Made by a program: the position numbers and the translations under genes. Shown piece by piece: positions 11,683 to 22,337 of a DNA stretch of 64,000 nt; position 1 is the stretch's first letter; the number at the start of each line of letters is the position of its first letter. The notes beneath the pieces were generated by a model. It was not told the origin of the DNA and did no database searches. It was given only the letters and a program-made list of their open reading frames with translations. Where the stretch lies: assembly GCF_001625195.1 (NCBI RefSeq), contig NC_054390.1, positions 5,615,222 to 5,679,221 on the forward strand, read 5' to 3'. The DNA is from Drechmeria coniospora (lineage: Eukaryota; Ascomycota; Sordariomycetes; Hypocreales; Ophiocordycipitaceae).

Positions 11683-13891
11683 ATGCAGGCCCCGATGCAG
11701 CAGCCAGACACGACCTCCATCCCGGGCTACATTATCCTCCCGGACCCGGTCGACGGTGCGCCCTCGGCGACGGCCGCCACCCAGACCCATGTTCACCCCC
11801 TTGGTAAGCCGGCATCGGTGCCCTCGTTCTCGTCGCCCCCCTCCCCCCCGGAGCATCACCGTCTTGTGCTTACGGTCGTCGTCTCCTCTCCTAGATCCCC
11901 TCTCGGCCGCCGAGATCACGACGGCGGCGAGCCTGATTCGCGCCTTCGCGGCGCCGAAGCAGGTCAAGTTCAACTGCATCACCTTACGCGAGCCCAAGAA
12001 GAACGAGTATGCCGCCTTCCGGTCCCGTCTCGGCCCCCGGCCCGAGCGCCGTGCCTTTGCCGTCGTCCTCGAGCAGGGCACCCCCCACGTCGCCGAAGTC
12101 ATCGTCAACCTCGCCAAGTCGGCCGTCGAGGATTGGCGCGGGCTCGAGGACGTCGCCCCGACCCTGACGCTCGAGGACCTCGACGTCATGGAACGCGTCG
12201 CCCGCAAGGATCCGCACGTCATCGCCGCCTGCGCCGAGCTCGGCATCACCGACATGGCCTCCGTCTACTTCGACGCCTGGGCCATCGGCGTCGACGACCG
12301 CTGGGGCTTCGAGCGCCGGCTGCAGCAGGGCCTCCCCTACTACCGCGCCTCGGCCCACGACAACCAGTACGCCCACCCGCTCGACTTCACCGTCGTCGCC
12401 GACACCGAGACCGAGGAGGTGCTCGCCGTCGACGTCCGCCGCGTCGACGGCGCCCGCACCAAGGTGCCCCTCGCCCAGCACAACTACCTGCCCGAGTTCG
12501 TCGCCGACGGGTACCAGCCCCAGCGGCTCAAGCCCATCGACATCACCCAGCCCGAAGGCGTCTCCTTCCAGATGAGGGGCAACGAGATCCACTGGGCCGG
12601 CTTCAAGATGCACATCGGCTTCAACTACCGCGAGGGCATCGTCCTCTCCGACGTCCGCGTCGACGACCCCTACGAGGGGCGCGAGCGCACCCTCTTCAAC
12701 CGCATCAGCGTCGTCGAGATGGTCGTTCCCTACGGCAACCCGGACCCGCCTCACCACAAGAAGCACGCCTTCGACGTGGGCGAGTACGGCACCGGCCTCA
12801 TGACCAACTCGCTCAAGCTCGGCTGCGACTGCAAGGGCGCCATCCACTACCTCGACGCCATGCTCTCCACCAACAAGGGCCAGGCGGCCGTCATCAAGAA
12901 CGCCGTCTGCATCCACGAGGAGGACAACGGCCTGCTCTACAAGCACACCGACTTCCGCGACGCCAACGTCGTCTCGGCGCGCGACCGCAAGCTCATCATC
13001 TCGCAAATCATCACCGCCGCCAACTACGAGTACGGCTTCTACCACACCTTCACCCTCGACGGCACCTACAAGCTCGAGGTGAAGCTGACGGGCATGCTCA
13101 ACACCTATTGCATGGCCCCCGGCGAGTCGGCCGCGCCCTTCGGCACCGAGGTGGCCCCCGGCATCAACGCCCACAACCACCAGCACATCTTCTCGCTCCG
13201 CGTCGACCCCGAGGTGGACGGCCCCAACAACTCCATCGTCCAGAGCGACGCCGTGCCGTACGAGGCCGAGGTCGGCTCGCCCGAGAACCCCTTCGGCAAC
13301 GGCTTCTACTGCAAGAAGACGCCGCTCCGGACGGCCAAGGAGGGTGCCGCCGTCTACTGTCACGAGACGAGCCGGGCCTGGGACATTGTCAACCCCAACC
13401 GGCTCCACGCGGCAGCCAAGAAGCCCGTGGCCTACAAGATCATCAACACGCAGTGCCCCACCGTGCTCGCGAAGCCGGGGAGCACCGTCTACAACCGCGC
13501 CGCATTTGCCCGCAAGGCCCTCTGGGTCGTCCCCTACCGGGACTACGAGCTCTTCCCCGCCGGCGACTACGTCTGCCAATCGACCGGCGCCGAGGGCTAC
13601 AAGGACAACCTGAGCGTGCTCGACTGGACGAACCGGGACGAGAGCATCGAGAACACGGACATTGTGTGCTACATCCAGTTCGGCCTGACGCACTTCCCTC
13701 GCACCGAGGACTTCCCCATCATGCCGGCCGAGCCGGTGAGCGTGATGCTGCGGGCGAGCAATTTCTTCCAGAAGAATCCGGCGCTGTGGGTGCCGGCGTC
13801 GCAGCTCAGCAGGGATGCGTCTTCGACGAACGCATTTCCCACGGCGGGCTCCTGCTGCGGCGGGGGCGGCAAGGTGCAGTCACATTTGTAA
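11683..13891 (+). CDS. Copper-containing amine oxidase (TPQ cofactor) with C-terminal SHL
   Basis: Oxidatively deaminates primary amines to aldehyde, NH3 and H2O2. Exon 1 is 11683-11803, the intron 11804-11894 (91 bp, GTAAGC donor, CTAG acceptor) and exon 2 11895-13891, giving 705 aa. The start ATG (MQAPMQQPD) fixes the frame that reads DPLSAAEI across the junction. The catalytic set is complete: base Asp334 in FDVGEYGTG; Tyr418 in NYEYGFYH, which self-oxidises to topaquinone; copper ligands His469 and His471 (HQH) and His640 (LTHFPRTEDFPIMP). Asp-Tyr spacing is 84 residues, as in the bacterial enzyme AGAO. The C-terminus reads KVQSHL; SHL fits the PTS1 consensus, so the enzyme is probably peroxisomal, where catalase removes H2O2. 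No signal peptide is seen. Its neighbours are an amine-type permease and an SKL-ending aldehyde dehydrogenase. Confidence 0.96.
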
Positions 13892-14259
13892 TTTAGCGGG
13901 CATTTCCTTCACCAATTTTTGATCCCTGTTTTATTTTCTTGTTTCCATTTCGCCGCGCAGCATCTGCCCGGCGCGGTTCTGGTGCGGCATGGAGAGGAGG
14001 ACATGCCAGAGACTCGGCACGGCTCTGATGTCAGGCAGGAGAATGTAAGATGAATATCTCTTGAGCCTGTCATCCACATGTATCGTGTGGTTTTGTCGAC
14101 ATGTGTATCCTTCTATGGATACGTACTTACTATCCAAAGCCATCTGCCATCATCCGCCAAGGCAAGATGTGACAACGGCCACGCTCAGAGGGCTATATAG
14201 GGAACGTATCAACTTGTAGTTGTGAGCATGCCGCCTTGTCTGTCCACCGTGCCTTTGTG
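13892..14259. other. Convergent 3' spacer
   Basis: This 368-bp spacer separates the stop codons of the amine oxidase (plus) and the DUF1398-like gene (minus). No gene seen. Confidence 0.65.
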
Positions 14260-14688
14260 TTACTTGGTCCCCGGCTCAGCTCCAGGAAACCATTCCACGT
14301 GCATGTCGCCGTTATGCCCATAGTACACCACCCGTTTTCCGGTCAAGCATGCTTGGTATCCAGCGACACCCGCGTTGACGCATCTTTCGGTGAATTCAGC
14401 GTACGTCTTGATTTCTACCCGCTGCTGAATAAGGCGAATTGCGTTGACGATGCCGGCCCCATCCCAGCTCGAATCAAGACGGCCGTTCGATAAAGGTATG
14501 GGTATTCTGTGGACTTCATAGCTACCACCTCCAGTCTTGGGTTTGTATGTCGTAACGCTGGAGCTGACAAAGTCGACGTGATACCTTGTAACCCCGAGTT
14601 CCATGAGCGCCCCGACGGTTTCCGGAAATGTCTTCCCGGCTGAGTGGACCTGTTCGAATACTCCTTCAATGGTGCTGCTACTCGCCAT
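14260..14688 (-). CDS. DUF1398-family small protein
   Basis: A single exon of 142 aa. I start at the ATG at 14688 (MASSSTIEGVFEQVHSAGK); a longer frame extends upstream but lacks family character. The protein shows the usual pattern of DUF1398, a small alpha/beta family common in bacteria: an N-terminal helix with TFPETVGALMELGVTRYHVDF, a central strand-rich part, a helix with IVNAIRLIQQ, then TYAEFTERCVNAGVAGYQACL and a C-terminal beta hairpin with GKRVVYYGHNGDMHVEWFPG. Length matches the family (about 130-140 aa). Function is not established; bacterial members are labelled phage envelope protein by annotation only. A TATA element lies about 110 bp upstream. The bacterial distribution of the family hints at old transfer (inference). 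Confidence 0.85.
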   Translation of the reverse strand: MASSSTIEGVFEQVHSAGKTFPETVGALMELGVTRYHVDFVSSSVTTYKPKTGGGSYEVHRIPIPLSNGRLDSSWDGAGIVNAIRLIQQRVEIKTYAEFTERCVNAGVAGYQACLTGKRVVYYGHNGDMHVEWFPGAEPGTK

Positions 14689-16567
14689 TTTTGTGATAAA
14701 TGTTTTGCAATTCGTCAAAGGTTCCGGAGAGAAATAACCGTTGATGAAACTCTGCCGCACTACAAGGCAAAGAAACACGTGAATGCTCACGGCGTGCCTT
14801 TATATACCCCCGGTCGGTTCCTGTCCAGGGCGGGGTAATGCGTCGAACAGCCGAAAAGGGGCTATTTACCGCCGTACAATAATAAATAATTCTTGCGTGT
14901 ACAGTACGCGAGACGTGAGGTAAGAGAGGATGAAGACCCATCACTAAAATGATAGCAACGTGCAATAATGGTATCGAGAAACGGTTGATGCTGGGTGGGT
15001 TGCCCCCTTTCCCCTCCAACTTCTATGGATGCTGCTTGTAAAATTCAATGAACTTGGCTTGCCCACACATTCCGCATGTACATACGCCTATGCCCTCGAC
15101 GAGCAGGAAATGGTTCATGCAGGTTGGTCATTGCAACTCATGAGCCTTTGATATAAACCGGATGGAATCTGTGACTCGAAACAATACCACCAAGCGTGAC
15201 CGAATTAGAATACGTGCAAAAATGCCTGCATAACCGCCTGTGCTACGAAAAGTCCTGCATTATTACGCTCCGAATGTATATGTATATCGGAGCACGTGGG
15301 CAACCGCCTTGGTGGAGCTTAAAATAGAAGCCGTTTGAATGGCTGGATGGTTATTATTACGAATACTTGTATGTATGGGATGCTGCGGAGGATTCGAGTA
15401 AGTACATTGTACATACAGTACTTGTTCAGGTTGTGCAGTACGTGCTTATTGACGCGCGCTTACCGGGTCTGCCTGTCATGCTTTCCTCGAATCATCCATC
15501 CGACACCACGTTTACAGCCAACGCTCAATCGCTCTCGAGGTTCTTGTGCATGTATTTGTGATGTCTTACCGGATGTCTCTCCATTGGTGGCACCGTCGCA
15601 ATCAAGTCGGCATGTCCAAGATGGTGCACTTCGCCGTCAAGTGAGCCATCGTCCTATTACCGCCAGCCTCCTTTGCTTCAGTGCATGTCTGCCGCAATGC
15701 AATGCAACAAGCCTCCTTCACTTACTATGCATTACCATTGCCACTGGTTTATTCATGTAGGATTTTATTGAAACAATATGAGGAAGCAACAGGATGGTAT
15801 ATGTCTGCTGCTGGTCGACGGACTGGGATGAAATTAACCACCCTGTCTAATACAATCAACCGACTACAAAACACAAACTGCCATCCAACACGACAAGTGT
15901 TCTCACGATGGTAGATAATAGATGTGGTGAAAGCCTGGCATCAAGCCATGCGTTCATCTTGCCATCCACAACTGGTTGGCGCTTCCTGATACATGCCGAC
16001 TCCTACTCCGCAGCCCGGACCCCGGTCCGTAGCCGCCGGCGCGTGCCTCCCGTCATCTTGCCGCCAGTTCCTTTCCCGTACCCCCAACTGGGCCAATATC
16101 AGCGGCCAGACACGTCCAGATTTGTCTGCAAGGATGCGGAAGCTTGGTTTCATGCCCCTCAAGTCTCAAGTGTCTGTCTCACCTTGGCATCCCCAGGTGG
16201 TGGGATTGGCATTGGGCGCCATCTCAACATCCACAAGCCAACTTAAAACAGCGTCCTGTCCTCTTTCCTGGCCTCGGCCTTTCGCTTCTCAAACACAGCA
16301 TCTTCTTCCATTTCGACCTTTCCTTTTCTGTTTATTTTCCTTTCCTGTCCGTTCTCAGCTTTCGGCGCGTCCTGACCATCTAATCTGTTGCATCATTCGA
16401 TCTCCCCGCCCCCCCATCCCTACCAATCCATCGGCCTGCCGGTTTGGCCACCATTTCCCAACAGCACCCTGGTGATAATTATAATATTTTCCTTTCTTCC
16501 GAAACGAGCCTATCAGCGGGACTTGTGCTGTTCGGCCTTTTTTTTCTGCCTCGGGTACACCGACAGA
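14689..16567. other. Divergent intergenic region, no gene seen
   Basis: This 1.9 kb lies between the DUF1398-like gene (minus) and the Myb-like gene (plus). Open frames are short and none is recognisable. The right-hand 300 bp (about 16255-16560) is pyrimidine-rich with runs of CCTTTCC and TTTTC, a typical fungal promoter/5' UTR, upstream of the Myb-like ATG. Confidence 0.65.
14799..14806 (-). promoter_or_regulatory. TATA box of the DUF1398-like gene
   Basis: On the minus strand TATATAAA lies 111-118 nt upstream of the chosen ATG at 14688. This supports that start and places the transcription start just upstream of it. Confidence 0.5.
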
Positions 16568-17652
16568 ATGCCGAAACGAAATGCCAACAACACCGGGTCG
16601 CGCACCCCCCTTCCCGATCAGATGGCCGCGGCTGGCCCCGGCCACCCGGTCCTATATACTCAACAGCAGCAACGCAACAACGTTACCACTAACTACTATG
16701 CCATACCGGATACATCCGACTCAAATTCTTCCGTGGGCCTCCATGTTCAGCAGCAGCAGCAACGGCAAGTTTGCGACGATTTTCCAGCTCCCATCCCCAT
16801 CCCGCTGGTACCGCACCGTGCCAGTTCCGGTGCCTGGAGCCCCCAGGACGACAACCAGCTCGTGCTCGCCCGCATGCAAGGGCTGAACTGGAGCCAGATA
16901 AAGGACCAGTACTTTCCGAAAAAGTCACCCAACGCTTGCCGCAAGCGTCACGAGCGTTTGATGGAGCGTAAAGGTTCCGATGACTGGGACAACCGCAAGT
17001 TGCAGCGGCTAGCCAAGGAGTACATGGGCATGCGCAAGGAAATATGGAGCGGCCTGGCGGCTCGTACGGGTGAGAAGTGGAATGTGGTCGAACAAAAGGT
17101 ACCATAATATCCCTTTCCCAAAGGGACATGTTGATGCAGAGACCAAGCCTCCGGCTGACACTTCCACCTCAGTGCATGTCCAACGGGATCAAGAACTTGC
17201 AGAGTGCTGCCCGCGCGGCAACACGGCGTGAACGTCTCGAGAATGGCCCGCATTTCACAGGATATGATGACGACAGCGGCCTGTCCGGGATCGACCTTAC
17301 TCCTGATGGTGAAATCCAGCCCCTGAGCTCCTATTCCAGCTATCCGCAGTCCCAGCAACAGTTTCAGCAGCAGCAACAGCAGCAGCAGCAGCAGCAGCAT
17401 ATGCAGCAACACAGTCCGTACGCAGTCGCCTACGCCCCGCCCGGCTACGCCACACAAAACGACTACTCGTCAAGCGTGAGTTCGACGGCGAGCATGGCGG
17501 CAGCGGTGGCGGCAGCGACAGCGAGCCGACGGTACACGTCACACGGCAGCAGCGAGAGGAGCAGCCCATATATCGACCCTGAGAGGATCTCTGGCGTCGA
17601 CATGGGCAACGGAACGGCCATGAACCGCTCGGCTAGGCGTAGGGGGACATGA
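16568..17652 (+). CDS. Tandem Myb/SANT-like DNA-binding protein with polyglutamine tract
   Basis: Probable nuclear DNA-binding regulator. Exon 1 is 16568-17098, the intron 17099-17172 (74 bp, GTACCA donor, GGCTGAC branch, CAG acceptor) and exon 2 17173-17652, giving 336 aa. The start is ATG with MPKRNANNTG. Residues 88-136 form a Myb-like module (AWSPQDDNQLVLARMQGLNWSQI, then a basic RKRHERLMERK end). Residues 138-190 look like a second module with regularly spaced Trp140, Trp160 and Trp171, split by the intron. The C-terminal half is low-complexity: a negatively charged patch, then a Gln-rich stretch (residues about 236-257, mostly CAG codons), then Ala/Ser-rich sequence. The N-terminus also has short Gln runs. 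Targets are unknown. Convergent with COX10. Confidence 0.85.
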
Positions 17653-18100
17653 GCCCGACTTTTCAGCCTTTCATTCTTCCTTTCTGCCCAGGAGGTCATT
17701 GTATTAGTCTTGTTTCTCTGGTTCTAGTTTCAACCCATTTCTCCCATCTTGTCATTTCTCCTCTTTTTTTTCTTGTCATCGATGAAGCCTAAATGAAGCA
17801 TTCTGAGCGTTCTGGAATTGGGAGTTGGTCGTGTGCATTGGGTCCGACAGGAGACATCTATCCCGGCGTGGGGGTCATAGGCTCGCGGCTCATGAGCCAT
17901 GTTAATATGCCAATTACGCGTCATCTTGTACGTTAAAAACAGCGCAGGGAGGGAATATGAAAACGCTCGATTGACCTTTTACTACAGTTCATGGCTTTTG
18001 CGGCGACTGCACGTCTATAGCCTCGCTGGTAGTGTCCACAAACAAACCATGGAGGGGACTCGACCTTCTCCTGCTTCGCTCATACACGGCTGTAAACGAC
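17653..18100. other. Convergent 3' spacer
   Basis: This 448-bp region lies between the stop codons of the Myb-like gene (plus) and COX10 (minus). It is T-rich near 17700-17780, consistent with a 3' UTR. No gene seen. Confidence 0.65.
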
Positions 18101-19594
18101 TCACGGCTTGACGGCCGTTTCGGCCACCCTGGCTGCCGTCATGGTCGCCATCTCCTCCAACTCTTCCTCTTCCCACATGCCGTCGTCGTCGGGGGTGCCA
18201 AACGCGCTCTTCCAGGCTCTGCTCCACATGCCTTTCTTGTGCAAAAGTGCGAGGATCATGACGCCGGGGAGGTGCCAGACGGTGGCCCAAAAGAGTCCCC
18301 GCGCGCTGCCTTTGTGGCCTTCGTACCGCCAGAAGCGCACGGCCTCCCGTACGAGCCACAGATTGATGGGCAAGCTCGTCAGCGCAAAGACCGGCTCCGT
18401 CACGCCAGCGGCACAGAGACCGAGGCAGATGGGGATGAAAACGAGGCTGTAGCGCAGGGCAACGCGCGAGTTCCGGGCCGGATTCGTCCAGGCGAGCATG
18501 CGCAGGCCGGCAGCCTTGTACTCCTCGCGGATGCCCCAGCTGAGGGCCATGAAGTGAGGGAATTGCCAGGCAAAGAGCAGGGCGGCCATGAGCCAACCAC
18601 CTGCGGATGAGCCGTCGGCGGCGAAGAGCAACTCCCTCCATGAGCCATCATTGGTCGCCGCCTCGCCAGCTGCGGCTGCCCAACCCATGAGAGGGGGTAT
18701 GCCACCGACGACGGCGCCTACCCAGGTATTGAAGGCAGTTACCGCCTTCAGAGGCGTGTATATTCCGGCGTACAGGACGATGTTGGACAGGCCGAGGAAC
18801 GAGACGGTCGGGTTCACGCCATAGAACAAGGCGCAGACACCAGCGGCGCCGGCGAGCATGGCGAAGAGGGCGGCGCTTCGGGTGGAAATTAACTTTCGCA
18901 CGAGCGGCCGGTTTCTCGTCCGTGACATTTTGGCGTCGGTCGAGGGTTCGTAAAGCATGTTGAGCGCGTTGGCACTCGCCGAGCAGAGGGCGGTGCCGGT
19001 GGTGAGGAAGAGCAGCGTTAGCGGGCTCAGGCTCGGCGTGTCGGTCATCGGCGGCGTCAGCATCTCGGGAACTGGGTAGAGGGCGTAAGGGGCCATGGCT
19101 GTCAGGACGACGAGGACGGTAAGCCGCGGCTTCGAGAGGGAGAAGAGGGTCGGAAGGATGCGTCGCAGGGAGTTGGCGGGTTGGGCCGCCGCGAGGTTCG
19201 CCAGCGTCGTCGAGGCATTGGCGGGGAGGCTTGAGTCGGGGTACCGCAACCCGGCTTCTGCCTGTTTCTGAGCGCGTCGCCGACGATGGGGAGGGAGCTC
19301 GGTCGGAGCGGGCGGCGCGTCGGCCGTCGTCGTCGTGGCCGAGTACGATGAGGTCGCCCGAGATCGACGAGCTGCGACGAGTGATTCGAGACAGCCAGAT
19401 CTCTCAAACAGCCGATTGGACAGAAAGAAACCTGCTCCGGCCAGCGGCTGGAGGCTGACGGGCCTCGGGGCATGCAAGCTCGTGGCGGACGAGAGCCATC
19501 GTCGTCGTCTCAGCTCGCGTCGAATTGGCCCAGGAGCAAGGCAAAGAAGGTCCGCAGCGGGGGCGGCTGGGATTCGAGGTGGTGGCCGCATCAT
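18101..19594 (-). CDS. cox10: Protoheme IX farnesyltransferase, mitochondrial (COX10)
   Basis: Converts haem b to haem O by adding a farnesyl group, the first step of haem A synthesis for cytochrome c oxidase, in the mitochondrial inner membrane. A single exon of 497 aa starts at a double ATG (19594). The first 130 residues are Arg/Ser/Ala-rich with almost no acidic residues, as expected for a mitochondrial targeting sequence. The UbiA-type core begins at LFSLSKPRLTVLVVLTAMAPY and contains the prenyl-diphosphate/Mg site NALNMLYEPSTDAKMSRTRNRP, then GIYTPLKAVTAFNTWVGAVVGGIPPLMGW and FAWQFPHFMALSW, all COX10 signatures. The C-tail is acidic (DDDGMWEEEELEE). Length matches fungal COX10. This is the last gene of the GC-rich part of the window. 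Confidence 0.97.
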   Translation of the reverse strand: MMRPPPRIPAAPAADLLCLAPGPIRRELRRRRWLSSATSLHAPRPVSLQPLAGAGFFLSNRLFERSGCLESLVAARRSRATSSYSATTTTADAPPAPTELPPHRRRRAQKQAEAGLRYPDSSLPANASTTLANLAAAQPANSLRRILPTLFSLSKPRLTVLVVLTAMAPYALYPVPEMLTPPMTDTPSLSPLTLLFLTTGTALCSASANALNMLYEPSTDAKMSRTRNRPLVRKLISTRSAALFAMLAGAAGVCALFYGVNPTVSFLGLSNIVLYAGIYTPLKAVTAFNTWVGAVVGGIPPLMGWAAAAGEAATNDGSWRELLFAADGSSAGGWLMAALLFAWQFPHFMALSWGIREEYKAAGLRMLAWTNPARNSRVALRYSLVFIPICLGLCAAGVTEPVFALTSLPINLWLVREAVRFWRYEGHKGSARGLFWATVWHLPGVMILALLHKKGMWSRAWKSAFGTPDDDGMWEEEELEEMATMTAARVAETAVKP

Positions 19595-21048
19595 CGCCTG
19601 CTGGACGCAAGCATGTTGAGCTCGTCACTCCTTGTCGCGCGGCCGAGGCTGTTGAATCAATGGAAGAAGGTTGAGGAGCAAACTCGATCATCGCCATGGA
19701 AAGCTTCCCATGGCCCACCAGTGGAGTCATGTGACGAAGCTGCGGCCGTGTCCATCACATATTATTACTGTACGGAGTGCTTACTGTACGTACTCCGCAC
19801 ACGGCACTCCATAAGTACACTGCAATAAGTACTCCGTGCCTGTGCTCCGCACACGTTGATGTATACTGTGCTCCGTACGGAATACAGTGGAACAAATATA
19901 ATTCCGGCTACCCTATAGAGACAACACCATAAATCAATCCAGGTCCAAGACTGCAACTCCCACGAGCAGACTGCCTATGTTTCGAGCGCCACCGATGCAT
20001 TTTGGTATTCCTCTTTCCTTTAGATCTTGAAAAATGCGCCATTCTCGCCAGTTCATCAAAGTTCATGAATCGATTTGGTGGTTTTGATCATGACCCACTG
20101 AACTGTGCCTCGGATCCCCAACAGCATCGGCTTGCTCTCCCAATGACCCTCCGTGTCGGTGACGATCGATTCATCAAATCAAATGCAACATGTGGCGATG
20201 AATACTGCATTCTTAATGGCAAGCAATGAAAAGGCCGCGACTGTTGCAGTAGGAGACTGGCGATGGCGTCCTCAGATTAGTAACGTCCCTCCCAGCAAAA
20301 ATTGATGTCAATTCGATCGGCTTACGTCTGCACAGAAATCAAGTGGTACCGACATGTTGCGGGCATCTCGGTCGGACGACTATGGGTCCTTGCATATTGC
20401 AGACATTCACGGCACTATTGAGGATAGAAGGGCTGGCGGAGGACCGTTCGTTGAGTATGTGCCTCCATGCTCCTGGCTTTCGGCAAGCAACAAGACGGGT
20501 CGACGGCTGCTGGTGTACCCTGGACGACATCGGCTGGGGCAGTGTTTGCTATTCGTAACCAACCCCGCATCAACATCAATATACTGACAGTGACAAAGCT
20601 ACTATTTTGACAAGCTCACATATCTACCATCGTCTGCATGGACTCCTTACAAGCATGGCCATCATCATTATTGCGCCGGATGAGCCGCAGCTGGGTTCTC
20701 CATTTGTCGACTGTACTCCGCACATGACACTGGTATACGGACTCCAACCCTTGCAGGCGCCGGAATTCGCAGGCCTCGGATCAACATAGTTAAGAGCAAT
20801 CGTCAAATTCCGTTCCGAGACACGGTTCACAGCATATACATGTATGTACTCCGTACACTCAACGTTTGCCGAACCCCTCCTCGAAAAAAATCATTTCCTT
20901 GTATGTTACTCATCAGCAAGCCCCGAGTTGCACGGATCATTCCGAATGTCTAATTCCTCCACATTATCCCGCACATCATCCTATCCAACGCGTCAGAAGC
21001 CTCTGGATGATCATAGTTTGATCCCTTCTCGCAGCATCTCTCGGCAAG
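19595..21048. other. Divergent intergenic region at the composition boundary
   Basis: This 1.45-kb spacer lies between COX10 (minus) and the paraoxonase-like gene (plus). No gene that I can support. GC content drops by eye across it. It contains a GTAC-rich patch at about 19766-19880. Confidence 0.6.
19766..19880. repeat. Short GTAC/TACGGAGT patch
   Basis: Within about 115 bp there are five related words, including CTGTACGGAGTG, CGTACTCCGCAC, AGTACTCCGTGC and TGCTCCGTACGGAATAC. Same vocabulary as the larger GTAC tracts. It lies 170-290 bp upstream of the COX10 start. Confidence 0.6.
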
Positions 21049-22337
21049 ATGGGCCTTTCATCTGCATTTGTAGGTCCTCTGTCGAAGCAACACAAAATAT
21101 ACTAATCTCTGACGTCTGCAGCTGCTCTTGGCGCTCGCCGCCCTAACCCCCTTCCTCTATGAGCGAAGTCAGGTGCTGGTCATGTTTTACAACAATGCTC
21201 CCGAACGCCTCGTCAAGATCAACACGTTCAAAAGCCACAGCGTAAAATTCGCCGATCGCATCAGGAGCTGCGAAGATGTGCTGCTTCTAGAGGACGAGGG
21301 CATCGCCGTTTTGGCCTGTGACCCTGGTCGAGAGAGGTGGAACACGGTCATGGTAAGTGGGACGGATGATGCGGGAATGGTTCCATATTTCCCCTGTTCG
21401 TCTCACTAATCCACCTGCACAGGGCGTCTTTGCTCCTGGACCCGTCGCCGCCGCCGGGCTCTATGTGTACGACTACAAGGTTGCGGCCGATGAGGACGCG
21501 TTGCGGAGCATCGAGCTCGTCAACTTCACCACCGCCGCCGACTTTCACACTCTCGGCATGGCATACGACAAGACCACGTCGACGCTCTACGTCTCGAACC
21601 ACGCCAAAGCTGGTCCACGGATTGAGACATTCAAGCTGAGCATCGGCGAGCTCACAGCGACCCATACCCGGACGATTCAGCATACCCTCATCAACGGCCC
21701 CAACGCCATCGCGCTGATCAACAGTGACGAGTTTTACGTCTCCAACGACCACTATTTCACCGCAACCTGGTCCAAGGCGCTCTCCAAAGTAGAGACCTAT
21801 CTAGCACTGCCTTTAGGAACCGTCGTGCACGTAAAAACACACGGCGGCGAAACCCGGGCCAGCGTCGTTGCACGCCTACCATTCGCCAACGGCATCGAGA
21901 TTCTGAACAGCACCACCGTCGCCGTTGCTTCAACCAGTGGTTCAGTCGTCAACCTGTATGATGCCCGGAGGGACGGTTCGCTCACCTATCGATCCCGCAT
22001 TCGCGTTCCGTTTCTGCCCGACAACATGTCCCTCTCCGGGGGAAAGCTTCTCATCGCAGGCCATCCACATCCACCTGCTCTGACAAAATTTACGGAGACG
22101 CGGCGCATTTGTAACGATCCAGACGCGCTAGAGGAGGCGTCCAGCGAGATGAAAGAGTATTGCGCAGTCGGAAACGCACCATCTGCGGTCGCCGAATGGA
22201 GCGAGTCGACCGGCCTGAGAATGCTGTATCTTGATACGTTGTACCCAACCAGCGCCACGGCTGTGAGAGATGTAAACAGGGGAGTCGGCATTGTGTCTGG
22301 CCTATACGCAAAGGGAGTATTGGTCTGGAGAAATTGA
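21049..22337 (+). CDS. Paraoxonase/arylesterase (PON) family protein
   Basis: Calcium-dependent six-bladed propeller hydrolase; PON enzymes act on lactones and aryl esters. Three exons: 21049-21069, 21122-21352 and 21423-22337 (introns 52 and 70 bp, both GT...AG), giving 388 aa. The start MGLSSAF joins LLLALAALTPFLYERSQ, one hydrophobic N-terminal segment that could be a signal anchor, as in mammalian PONs. All PON1 calcium ligands have counterparts: Glu58-Asp59 (SCEDVLLLEDEG), Asn192-Asp193 (YVSNDHYF), Asn240 (FANGI) and Asp284-Asn285 (LPDNMS), followed by the GHPH motif. The catalytic NDHYF block is intact. Physiological substrate is unknown; lactonase activity is the ancestral PON activity, so mycotoxin- or quorum-type lactones are possible (inference). 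Confidence 0.93.

Noticed and set aside
11984..13693. 569-codon minus-strand open frame
   Set aside because: Antisense shadow of the copper amine oxidase with Val/Asp/Gly/Leu-rich filler; the sense frame has all catalytic residues.
11683..13896. Uninterrupted plus-strand frame from the amine oxidase ATG
   Set aside because: It ignores the intron at 11804-11894 and reads the wrong frame of exon 2, giving Arg/Pro/His-rich sequence.
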